Source of the DNA: Tenebrio molitor
Taxonomy: Eukaryota; Arthropoda; Insecta; Coleoptera; Tenebrionidae
DNA length: 64,000 nt
Assembly (NCBI RefSeq): GCF_963966145.1
Contig: NC_091051.1
Coordinates: forward strand, 7,998,001 to 8,062,000
Reading direction: 5' to 3'
The notes below the pieces were generated by a model. The model ran no database searches. It was not told the origin of the DNA and saw nothing but the letters and a program-made list of their open reading frames with translations. Positions 48,560-58,486 of this stretch are shown here, piece after piece (position 1 is the first letter of the stretch; every line of letters begins with the position of its first letter). Made by a program: the position numbers and the translations under genes.

Positions 48560-49745
48560 TTTTTTCAATAAATCGTTGCTTCGCATGACACCTAAGCTAA
48601 TTTTCGGCAATCTATCAAATCCACGTCACTTCCAATTATGTGATAAATTAAGCCAACAGGGACGCAAAAAATTCACCATACCAGGGTACCCACCCCGCCT
48701 GGTCCAGGAGCTGCCAAAAACGCAAAAACCCGGCGATTGCTAGGAGAATCCTCCAGGGGAAACTCCAAGCTGTCGCCTGCTGAACAAGCACCTTGAGAGT
48801 CAAACCCAACCCTCTCAAGTCACACACGAGACATGATATACTCCATCCCTACGACCATCAAATCTCGAAAAGCGCACAAATTCGATTTCTGGGAGTGAAG
48901 GTCTCCAGAACCGCTCCCTGTAGCTCGACGTACCACAAACTCAGAAGAAGGCTCGCAGTGGATAAGCTGCCAAAATCCTCACACACACGTACAAATCGTT
49001 TGCCTCGTCGTCGAGAATCGAGCACCCATCTACGCCGCCTCGCTCCAGCCCAACGTGCTGAGGCAAATCACCGCCTGCGAGAGAAGAATAACCCGCAAGG
49101 CCCTTCGAATCTCGTTCACGCATCCGAGCGACCTTCTCCATCAAGACACGCGTACCACATTCATCGAAGACCCCTTGTCAAGCTTCAACAAAGAAAGGTG
49201 TACTCTGCGGACTCTGAATGGAAACAACCAAATTGCTATTCACACTCTCGACACTTCCACCAAGTACCGTAAAGGACGCCTCATCAATCGATACACAAAA
49301 CTCTCCAAACACAAATAGAAACATCCTCCGGTCGCTCTTCTGGCTACAGCATACACCCACCTCTCCCCTGAGCTCCAGGAGCTCGTCGATTCCACGCCGC
49401 TTTCCATACCGTCGGTAAAAAATCCATCTCATCGAACCGACATCACTTTTCTCCACTGAACCCAGGATCAGGACCAGTACTCTTTACCATTTTCTTTTTC
49501 AGGCACCATCACCCACGATGACCCATGAAGGAAGGACAGGAAGAGAACAAAGAAGTTCGAAAAACACACCCAACATTTTTAAATTTTTTATTTTTAAAAT
49601 TTTTAAAGTCAACAATGTAAAATGAAATATTTTAGTCCCAAGGCTAAAAAGGCCTTAAGCTTCAACAGCCCACCAACAAATTTCCCACCCAACAAACCTA
49701 AATAAAGTTTAATTAATGCTAATACCGTTATACGACACATTCATT
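48560..49745 (+). mobile_element. Non-LTR retrotransposon remnant (reverse transcriptase C-terminus plus 3' end)
   Basis: RIRFLGVKVSRTAP-type reading at 48870-48920 (the segment after RT: FLGVxxD), then LRQITACERRITRKALRISF at 49055 onward, typical of the IQNxxLR stretch, across two frames. The 3'UTR (GAAATATTTTAGTCCCAAGG plus CTAAAAAGGCC, ending AATACCGTTATACGACACAT) matches 43330-43480. Same family as the 42007 remnant but a different piece is kept. The first about 180 bp show RT-like words but are too decayed to assign. Confidence 0.75.
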
Positions 49746-50012
49746 TTTGTAATGACGAACTAGCTGGAACTTTTTTTTGGTTAGATTTTTTTACAAAATA
49801 AATAAAAATTAGATAGTTGGCGCAAAAATTTAAATTGTCGGTAATTGTGCACTTTAGCTACTTCTGGAATTTTCGCGTTTTTCTGGCTGGACAGCCTCAG
49901 GGCGTCCTCTTAGATCGTTTCCCACTATTCAAACCTTGTTCAAATGCCTTTTTTTTCTCTCTTGTTGTGTTTCAAGTTCGCGTCAAGGTCGCGCCAATGC
50001 AGTGTTGCCAGA

Positions 50013-50090
50013 TCTCACGATAAATCGTGAGATCTCACGATTTCATTGCAAATCTCACGATCTCACGATAAGGGCCTTTTATCTCACGAT
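50013..50090. repeat. Clustered TCTCACGAT repeats
   Basis: Five direct copies of TCTCACGAT (50013, 50033, 50053, 50061, 50082) and one inverted ATCGTGAGA (50024). Two further direct copies lie at 50849 and 50859. Preceded by AGTGTTGCCAGAT, which recurs inverted near 50905-50920. Confidence 0.8.
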
Positions 50091-50355
50091 TTTTCCATCA
50101 ATTCATATGAAGGGAATTTTTTTAAAAACTGTAACGAGAAATGATGAAATTGAAAAAAATTTTTGGCAACGTCAACTTCGTTTAATTTATACTGTCAGTG
50201 ATTTTTATCATTTGCTGCATTATCATCATAGACAAATCATAGATTATCATGCGCAGTTCAGATTTAGTAGGTCATGATATCATCAAATACTGCTGCCATC
50301 TATGGTTAACATAAAGTAACAGAGTATATAAGAGAAGGTCATGAAAGAAGTAACG

Positions 50356-50460
50356 TTCACGTTGTTTTGGGCGTAATGGGAGGTCATAATTTATTTTTTT
50401 AACGTTGGACACACTGATGTCAGTAACAAAGTGCCTGACATGCGAACTTATCAAAATGAA
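50356..50460. mobile_element. Truncated MITE, 'TTCACGTTGTTTTGGCATTA' family
   Basis: TTCACGTTGTTTTGGGCGTA plus ATGGGAGGTCATAA and then TTTTTTTAACGTTGGACACA match the inverted right half of the 9956-10180 copy. The other end is not found. Confidence 0.65.
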
Positions 50461-50929
50461 CATAACATGTAACCAGGATTGAGTAGGCGTTGAAAATACG
50501 TAGTTAACCATTTGGAACAGTTTGAATTTCCCGCCGTTTGACACGAATGACATTTGTTTATGTTTAATCGGCACATACCTACTTCAAAATGCTTGTTTTT
50601 AGTAAAGGGTGCGCTTAGACAGAATAGGAATTGTTAGTTATTCTATTTTTAATGCAAAACATTGCAAAGAAAAAAAAAGATTTTTTTTGTTTATAAATTT
50701 TAGGTTAGCTGTCAAGATGCTCTATATAATAAATTACAACTGTCAATTTATACTTTAAAAAACTAAACAATTGACAGTTTCCAACGCCTTCCCAGCCCAG
50801 GATTTCACTTGCACGGCTGATACATTCAAAAATCATCCATTTCCGAATTCTCACGATTTCTCACGATTTTTTCCGACAAATCTAACGAAATCAGCTTGAC
50901 ACGATCTGGCAACACTGCGCCAATGTCTT

Positions 50930-50972
50930 AGTATAACCATTGTCTAAGTACTTAGACAATGGTATAACTAAA
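50930..50972. repeat. Near-perfect 43-bp palindrome
   Basis: TAGTATAACCATTGTCTAAG and CTTAGACAATGGTATAACTA around TA; one extra base per arm. Nested in the composite element. Confidence 0.75.
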
Positions 50973-51758
50973 GGGCAAGGAAAATTCATTTGCACAAGGT
51001 CTGAGTGGTGGAAAACGATGTAGGAGGACGCCTTGAGGCTTTCTAGCCAGAGAAAACGGGAAAATTCCAGAAGTAACTAAAGTGGACAATGACCACATTG
51101 TCATATTATTGTCGCTGCCATAATAAATGAATTTCCAAAACGGAGTAGAGCTTAGAGCATCAATAAGCAAGCAGACAAAGCAGCACATTTTAAAGGCTTT
51201 CAACAAAATAAAAGAAAATACTCATGGAGATAATGGAAACGTAATGAAAAAGTACAAAATTGTAGAAGCAAATGACGTGACTCATAACCTAACTTTCTAA
51301 AAGCCCAAATTCACCGTAAAAAGGTGTGTTCACAAGACAAAAATTATTAAATTTAGTAACTCTAGTTCGTCATTACAAAAATGGATTTACTATAGGTATT
51401 TTTATTATTTTTTTTAAATCCAGTTCACCTATTGCACCAATAATTCTAAACGGCCTTCAAATAAATTTATATTTAGAGCAACCTATGGAAATTCAATTGT
51501 TTGCAACATTTTTCCAGCGTAGAAAATGACACAAGAAACGTCTGACATTTTAACGAAATAAAATTAGGTTAGAAAATATTTTTAATTTTTCTAGTGCATT
51601 CTCCCTGTTACCTGTGTAACTCCGGAGAATAATTGGTTACCTACAAAAATTACTTTACACTGTTAACAGAATTAGAATGTCGCCTACGCCTACTCTAAAT
51701 ATATATTTATTTGAAAGCCCGATATTTACATATGTATAATGCAACAAAAATTTAATTT

Positions 51759-53530
51759 CTATTGTTGCTTCAATTTTTCTCTACGAAAACAATGGAACAA
51801 AAGGAATGAAAATATTTTGTACAGTAATGTAAGCAGGGTGACCATTATTAAAATCAAAAATACAATTACATCCAATCCTGATGATTTGTAAAAAGGAAAA
51901 TCTCTTAGTGGAATATTCAAAAAATCAGCACCTTTGAAACGTATAACGTATTCTATCCAAAATATTCCCCTCTGCAATGGTGTTTCAGCCCTAGCTTTAA
52001 AAATGTTTGAAATGTTCTTTGCATTTTCGGTGTATCTTAAAAGAATCATATTTTAGAAAAATGTCATGAATAATTGAGTGCCACAAGTTCTCACTTGTTG
52101 TTGTCAAGGACTTCTCTTATTTTACTTAGTACATATCCTGCAGTAATACGCTTGAAATCAATAGAAACACCTACACCTTTCTTGATAACAATTTTTGTAT
52201 TGCTGTGTTGATCGTCTAGGAAAGGTATCAGAACCATGGGAACTCCATGGAACATACCTTCTTGTGTACTTAAAGCTCCACCATGTCCAATAAGCAGTTT
52301 CACGTTAGGGTGTCCTGTTAAATAGAAGCAAGTTAAAAGAAATATTTTTCATTTTGCCATACCTAGAATATCATTTTGGGGAATCCATTTCTTGAGAATT
52401 ACATTTTTCGGTAGATCATTAATTTCACCGTCGTATTTCCAAATTACGATTTGCGAGAGATCTCGAAATGCTTCTAAAAATGCATTTTGCACGTGTCCTT
52501 TTAATTTCTCGGAGCGTATATTTGTACCTAGTGAAAACAAAATAATTCCGTTCCTGGCTTCTTCAACCACTTGTTTCAAATTCTACAAGAATGATGACAT
52601 TTAAAATGGAATAAAGCAAAAACACTTGCCTCGGATAAGATATTGGATTTTTTTGTGTGCAGACCACCCACTGGTATAATGTTAGGGGGCAGCAAATGAG
52701 AATGGTCCAATATCGGGTCAGTATTGGCTAAAATCAACGAAATATGACGTTCCAAATTTTCCATTGGTGGTACATTTGGGCCAAAAACTTTTACAGCTTC
52801 CTTGTATTCTTCTAGGTACTGTCTCTTGTATCTAAGAGCGACATCTGCGTAAGTGAGCACAAAGTTCCAAACGCGTTCGATGAAACTCATTTCAGACGAG
52901 TATGGAAGACAGTACCAAGGGATGTATACCGGAGACAGCTGTTTACCAAAATTGTACGATACATAAGACGGCAGAAGAAATGGAGTGACTCCGACAGTTG
53001 GAGGATACTTAAATCGTTGGATGAGAGGATAAAAGCAGGCACCTGCAGTCACGTCTAATATAATGGCATCGAATTTGAAATCTGACGGATAGTTCAACAA
53101 TTCTTTTAAACCGTTCGATTTTAAACTGAAGGAGCACTGGCTGATGAACCAGTTTTCAGATTCAATCACCATCGCCAAAGCGCTGTAAGAGGCCATTTCG
53201 TGCACGTCAAAATCGTCATTCATTCCTTCGTACACTCCTTAAACGTAATTATTGACGTTTGCAAAAATATTGTCCGTGAATAATTTAAATACCTTCAAGC
53301 AAAATGTGCGAATAGTTAAGCGGTTTGGTCACGTCGTCTTGATCTGGACCAATATGTGTGACGTTGTGGCCTCTGTTGGCAAGCTCAAAGGCTAAAGCTC
53401 GGTTCCAGATGTGGTGGCTGGGACTAGCTACAGCTGCTGCATATAAAATGTTGGAACCAAATGCGGTAGTAAAATCTGATAGTAACAAATATAGGATAAG
53501 AAGAAACTTATACTTTACGAAACCGTGCAT
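51759..53530 (-). CDS. UDP-glycosyltransferase copy C, 5 exons, 520 aa, with a GC-AG intron
   Basis: Third tandem UGT, same exon lengths as copy B: 53530-53293, 53237-52630, 52582-52363, 52314-52095, 52035-51759 (descending). I start at the ATG at 53530 (MHGFVKYKF) because it aligns with copies A and B; an in-frame ATG 168 bp upstream would add a 56-residue N-terminal extension with no counterpart. Intron 2 (52583-52629) begins GCAAGT after CCGAG and ends TTGTAG, a strong-consensus GC-AG intron; in A and B the same site is GTAAGT. Domain picture as for copy B: signal peptide, SPSHHIW, UGT signature with GHGGALSTQEGMFHGVP, DDQ, C-terminal membrane helix, KLKQQ tail. Substitutions cluster in the N-terminal acceptor domain (for example DDFDVHEMASYSALAM replaces DADFDLNQMATYSALKM), suggesting a different acceptor range (inference). 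Confidence 0.9.
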
Positions 53531-53829
53531 GATGTATACTCGCAAATCAGGTAAATGTAAATTTATTGAAACTGTTGGTAAATGTACAAGTAAAATATTC
53601 GCAAACAAATGAGCAAGTTGAAATATTATACAAAATATACAAAAATTTAAAGATAACATGTTAACATGCTGTAGTTTAATGGTTCTTTTATCGGACAAGT
53701 TTTAACTACTAAATACACCACATACAAGAGAGATAAGTTAAAATATAACTTTTACATAACTAGGACTGAGAAAGACTTTTGTAATTAACTTTTACAATAA
53801 CGCAATAACTGTAGTTTTTAAGAAATACG

Positions 53830-53965
53830 AGTATATCCAATCGATAGGTTCTTATAAAAGAAAAATCTTTTACTAGAATATTTAAAAAGCTCAGCTTCTG
53901 CATGATGTATACCCATATTCTACCCAAAATCTTCCTCTTTCTAGAAATGTTTCGGTGAAGCTGAA
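53830..53965 (-). pseudogene. Relic of UGT exon 5, upstream of UGT copy C
   Basis: TTTTACTAGAATATTTAAAA plus AGCTCAGCTTCTGCATGATG, CTACCCAAAATCTTCCTCTT and TTTCGGTGAAGC match 41551-41672 and, more weakly, the intact exon 5. Confidence 0.6.
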
Positions 53966-54012
53966 ATTTTCCTTTTTACAATAATGTTCACATAGTGATG
54001 TGTAATGTAAAA

Positions 54013-54526
54013 TTAGGGTGTCCAGAAAGTTCTGAGCGTTTTTTAGAAAAATAGATCAAAATTAAAAAAATAAACAACAGTTAAACTAAATATTCGCCGT
54101 TATTGTCAATGAATTCCAACCATCTTTGTCCCAAAAGCTCAATTCCACAACGATAGAAGATGGGCTCTTTCGTCTCGAACGATTCTTATCTTCTTCCCCA
54201 TTCAGAAATTTCGCAAACCATCGCCGACAAGTAGACTTTTTTACCATCCCTACACCTTCAATTCTACATATATTTCTTGTGGCTGCTGCCGCTGAATGTC
54301 CACATTTAAATTCATATAACATTAAATTACGATTTAGTTCTTTTTCTATGTAAACAATCAATTACCAGAATGTAACCAATTGAAAATTATTTAAAGTCAA
54401 ATTGTTTATGGACAAGAGTAGTTCATATTTTAAAAAACTAACAAAAATTACCAATTGATTTTACATTTATTTTATATCGAGAAACAGAATACCACAAAAA
54501 CGCTCCGAACTTTCTGGACATCCTAA
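54013..54526 (-). mobile_element. Internally deleted mariner element
   Basis: TIRs TAGGGTGTCCAGAAAGTTCT plus GAGCG and inverted CGCTCCGAACTTTCTGGACA plus TCCTA. Inside on the minus strand, MLYEFKCGHSAAAATRNICR then CRRWFAKFLNGEEDKNR is the N-terminal helix-turn-helix of a mariner transposase, joined directly to FYRCGIELLGQRWLEFIDNN, the C-terminus, in another frame. The catalytic core is gone. Confidence 0.8.
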
Positions 54527-54589
54527 TATATTGAATTTTAGTTATTGGAACTTCCCGAAACATTCCTGTTTATCACCTAAAGCAATATA

Positions 54590-54770
54590 TTGAAGTAGAC
54601 GTTGAAGAATGGATTATGAACGCATTATACGGATTACGGATCACGGATCAGCTGCTTAAATCTTACGTTTTTACCATACCTATATTTAACACAGTGTTAA
54701 ATATATGGTTTTTACACGAGTAGACTCTTCAACGCCTACTTTGAGGTGAAATTTTAAAAAACTCCCGATA
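54590..54770. mobile_element. MITE, 'TATCGGGTGTTCATTTAAA' family, copy 4 (left end lost)
   Basis: TGAAGTAGACGTTGAAGAAT and inverted TAGACTCTTCAACGCCTACT, GGATCACGGATCAGCTGCTT in the middle as in copies 1 and 3, right end AAAAACTCCCGATA. Confidence 0.65.
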
Positions 54771-54878
54771 CTCAATATTCAACGTAAGAACGTAAGAACT
54801 ATAATGCATTCACTTTTGTTTTAGACAAGAATAGGAAATTTGGCAAGTTTTATAGTAAGATTGTGGCTGTTGTACATT

Positions 54879-55316
54879 ATACAGGATGTATCTGAAATAC
54901 GTGTGTTAATTTTAACCAGTGAAAGAACTCCCCAATTTATGAAACTTTTCTCTATAACATTTTTACGAAAAAGCATTACAAATTGATTTAAAATTTGGAA
55001 TAAATTAGCCATCAAAGTGTATACCCAGCTATGGGTAAGGGCGAAATTTGTCTGTTGTGATAGAAACAGAGCCTTGTCAAAAAGTTACATTGTTATAGAA
55101 AAAATTAAATAATTAAAATGAAAATTCTCATGGTTACAAAAAAATTGAGGCTATATAGTTAATCACAGAAAACGACTCGTTTGGTAAAAGTTGGGGGGCA
55201 AAAAATGTTGGAATACTTTTGCGAATTTTCCAAAATGTTATAGAGAAAAATTTCATAAATTGGTGAGTGCTTCCACTGGTTAAAACTAACACACGTATTT
55301 CAGATAGACCCTGTAT
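54879..55316. mobile_element. MITE, 'ACAGGGTGTTTCTGAAATA' family, copy 2
   Basis: TACAGGATGTATCTGAAATA plus CGTGTGTTAATTTTAACCAG and inverted CTGGTTAAAACTAACACACG plus TATTTCAGATAGACCCTGTA; inner arms CTATAACATTTTT and AAAATGTTATAG. Confidence 0.75.
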
Positions 55317-55874
55317 AGGTATAATATTTGAGGTTAGGCTTTCTTGTCAAAATTCATGACCATGTAGCCACGCGTTATCATTTTCCAATTAATTACATAG
55401 TTTCGAAGTCTCACTAAATAATAATAATCATAATAAATGTTTATTATAATTAAAATTAATTTTAAAATGTAAATATTGCACAAATTTAAATAGTAGGTAG
55501 ATTACGTTACGAGTTCAGAAAAGTGGAAGTTTACTAGACGAGTATGCCATACGAGTCCAGTAAAATCACTTTTCTGACGAGGAGCGTATACTATTTTTTT
55601 GATTTTTAGAAAATTGAAATTTGTTCGTAAAAAAGTTTTTTTTTTGTTGCTATGCTGTAAAGTGACCTATTACTGTACGATTTTCAGTACAGTAATATAG
55701 TTCATTACTGTATTTAATGCGAAAAAATAAATTATGTTAATACCGCATTTTATTTCAACTGAAAAGGAACTTATCTGATTTGTGAATCTGTCAAAAGTTT
55801 ATAAACGTCATAAATTGAAAACATTGATTAGAGCTAAATGAATAGGTATAAAGTACAAAATATTTAACTTTTAT

Positions 55875-56307
55875 TCGGAATATTCAGAAGAAGTTGATGT
55901 TTCATCATCGGACTCTTCTAATGAAATAATGAGCGGCGGTACCTACATTATTAATATTATTATCAACCGAAATTGAACCCATATGCGTCTGCCAACTGTC
56001 GGAAATAACTGAAATAAGCTGCTCAGTGTGCCTGCAATATTTTTTTGTAATTTGCCTCCATTTTGATTCTCTAATAGACATATTAACGAACGCGACGTCA
56101 TCATCTGGGATGTCCTTATAGCCATTATTTCACGGAACATTTTACGAAAATTTTTAGGTTGGCAAAGCTTGATCCGTCATGCGTATCAGTTTAAATTACA
56201 AAATGTGCAAAGAATCAGGATCAGGATTTATCAGGCAACAAATTCGCGACCGTATTTTTGGCAATTTCACGTATTTCAGCGGGCGTACATGAAAGATTAT
56301 CTTCCAT
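55875..56307 (-). pseudogene. Possible decayed coding sequence of unknown family
   Basis: From ATG at 56307: MEDNLSCTPAEIREIAKNTV plus ANLLPDKS and a stop; further on, in other frames, DIPDDDVAFVNMSIRESKWR plus QITKKY and finally LIISLEESDDETSTSSEYSE and a stop. Each piece looks protein-like but frames are broken. The start resembles the opening of some insect transposon-derived recombinase-like proteins; I would not name it. Confidence 0.35.
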
Positions 56308-56489
56308 ATTCGTGTTTTGTGACAGAATTTGGATAAAACAAAAGGCGACTTTGAAGACTTGATCAAATTTTCACTTTTAAAATTAAGACATTACCAACCG
56401 CCACAAAAATCCCTAAATCGAGGAAAGTAAACATTTTTGTTGAAAAACGGCTTAAAAAGGGCAAATTACAAAAAATAGTATAAAAAAAC

Positions 56490-56588
56490 TAGTTTTCTAA
56501 GACCTTGAAGCACTCATTCTTTAAAATAACTCGTGGCTACGCCACTCGTTTTTTAATCTTGAATTCGTGCTTCAAGAGTCTTATGAAA
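56490..56588. repeat. Foldback element
   Basis: TTTTCTAAGACCTTGAAGCA plus CTCATTCTTTAAAATAACTC and inverted GAATTCGTGCTTCAAGAGTC plus TTATGAAA; centre GTGGCTACGCCAC. Confidence 0.6.
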
Positions 56589-56656
56589 CATGTCTTTTAA
56601 TATATCTACTACATATTTCCACATTTCACGAGTACAACGCAGTACCTAAAGTCGGT

Positions 56657-56747
56657 CTTACACCAAGGCAACAATTGGCAACATGTTGCCGGTCATTACT
56701 AAAAAATGTTGCAGGCAACATGTTGCCAATTGTTGCCTTGGTGTAAG
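56657..56747. repeat. Perfect 34-bp inverted repeat (hairpin MITE)
   Basis: Left arm 56657-56690 begins CTTACACCAAGGCAACAATT and continues GGCAACATGTTGCC; right arm 56714-56747 is its exact reverse complement; 23-bp loop. The arm itself contains TGTTGCC/GGCAACA sub-repeats. Confidence 0.85.
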
Positions 56748-57351
56748 GCCGCCTTAATGCTTCCAGCCATATTTGTGAAATTTATACTGTCGATTTTGCT
56801 GGCAAAGCAAATTTTTCACTTAGGTATACGTTTGTTGTTATACCCAGGCCCTTTCTATAGAGTTGAATTCGCAATAATATGGCGGGAGTTTTAAAACCTC
56901 AACTCCATATTGTTCGAGAAGATTATCAACAACACATTTTTTTCTCTTTGCCTTAGTGGTTTAATTTCTTGCCACAGTTCAATTTTTGTTATTTTGCCTT
57001 CAATTTGAATGTCCCTATCGAGTAACCATTCTGTCATTTCCTGCTTCTTTGATAAATAATTCGGAGGCTTATCGATTTCAACAGAATGATAAGGGGCATT
57101 TTCCATTGTAACTACTTTTTTGCTTGGTAAATTTTTAAGGGCTGATTCTTAATCCAGCTCGCAAATCGCTCCCCGTTCATGGTTTTATGATAGTCTCTAT
57201 CGTTGTTCTTTTCATGATAGTCTTTGTTTATTCAATTTTTTTTCGACTGCACTGTATTAATCCGTAATGCAGAAAAACGTTTGTTTATAATGAAAGAAGT
57301 ATCGTGCGATCAACAATTATTTAGATCAAAGAAGCCTTTGAGATTTTGGAC

Positions 57352-57577
57352 GTACTATGGCGGACAATAAATTTAGGCCAGCAAATTTCTGACATTTCAA
57401 AAAAGTCAATGCAAGCGACAATTTATTGTCATTATGACTGATGTGTCAGTTTGTCAAACTGAAGGTTTTCAAGCTGTTTGGCGTTGCCTTCGCCCTTTTC
57501 GTAACTTACAGATCATGACGCACTAGCATAACTGATTTGTAGTAGCACTTCTCTAAATTTATTGTCCGCCATAGTAC
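57352..57577. mobile_element. TIR element, 'GTACTATGGCGGACAATAAATTTA'
   Basis: The 24-base left end GTACTATGGCGGACAATAAA plus TTTA is matched exactly inverted by TAAATTTATTGTCCGCCATA plus GTAC at the right. 226 bp, no ORF. Confidence 0.8.
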
Positions 57578-57585
57578 CTACCTAT

Positions 57586-57794
57586 AGTTGACTCAAGTTG
57601 CAAAAAACCACTTGTCATTTGCAACAGCATTTTTTCATATTTTTGAACCAAATAAAGGCACAAAGGGATCAGAAAATCATAGTTTGGGTTGAATATTTTC
57701 CATGTAAGTACAGTTTAAAAGTAATTTCAAATGACTAATGCCATAAAAGTGCTGTTGCAAATGCAAAGTGGTTTTTTGCAACTTGAATCAACTT
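57586..57794. mobile_element. TIR element, 'AGTTGACTCAAGTTGCAAAA'
   Basis: Left arm AGTTGACTCAAGTTGCAAAA plus AACCACTTGTCATTTGCAAC plus AGCA, right arm TGCTGTTGCAAATGCAAAGT plus GGTTTTTTGCAACTTGAATC plus AACT. About 209 bp, adjacent to the previous element. Confidence 0.78.
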
Positions 57795-58486
57795 TATTTC
57801 CAAATCTAGACGTTCAGATGCCCTGGATGCATGGAAGTATTTTTGGTTGCATATACAGTTTAAATTTTTCCCGAAACTCAGCTAAACTTGCATATCGTCC
57901 ATTCTCCGTTATTGAAAACACCATTACGAAAGTAAGATTCGATGATCTTTTATGTTCTGAAGTATAAACCATTTTTGCGTAAAAATTTGATTAATGGTGA
58001 CAGTTGTTTGACGTTTATTAGCTGAGTTAGCAAAGATATGAAAAATCGGACACTGTCAGGGTTATAGCCTTCCTTATCCTTATCTAAGTAATTGTTGCTC
58101 GCACGGTATATAAGACCTTGAATAATAATTCTTTCAATCACTGGGCCAACAGATAGTGAGACATTCACCAAATTCTATTGTTGACAGTTCTAATATCTTG
58201 TATTTCTTTTTTTGTACGCTGCATTAACGAGTAATTCGGATATTTATTGATTATTTATAACTTCAAAATTAAAATATATGTTTTTTTTTATACCAAATTT
58301 CAGCTAGCTGGGGAAAAAATTTTAAACTTCAATGCTTTTCAATTACTGTGACTGGACTAGGCGAACAAAGTTAAAACCATGTTAACATTAAAATAATTTT
58401 ATTGGCATCATTTTCACTCTTGGCATCACTTGTAAAAATACGGAGTACAATGTAAATATCACCAAAAATACATTAAAATAAATTAC

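Larger units (their letters stand above)
49743..51385. mobile_element. Long inverted-repeat composite element between LINE remnant and UGT copy C
   Basis: Outer ends TTTTTGTAATGACGAACTAG (49743) and CTAGTTCGTCATTACAAAAA (51362) are exact inverses. Inner arms 49848-49947 and 50987-51088 are inverted too (for example ACTTCTGGAATTTTCGCGTT and its inverse AAACGGGAAAATTCCAGAAG). It sits where copy B has a direct junction to the UGT 3' flank, so it inserted after that duplication or was lost from B. Nested inside are 50013-50090, 50356-50460 and 50930-50972. Confidence 0.6.
55317..58486. other. Transposon-rich region without intact gene
   Basis: Palindromic units at 56490-56588, 56657-56747, 57352-57577 and 57586-57794 and a possible coding relic at 55875-56307. 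Hsp70's 3'UTR signal is near 58400. No other support. Confidence 0.5.

Noticed and set aside
39105..53530. A metabolic gene cluster linking UGTs, oxidase and sulfatase
   Set aside because: Proximity alone supports it; the oxidase and sulfatase families have unrelated substrates, and animal genes of this kind are rarely co-regulated clusters.
53293..53698. Longer N-terminus for UGT copy C (start at 53698)
   Set aside because: The extra 56 residues have no counterpart in copies A and B and would place the signal peptide internally.
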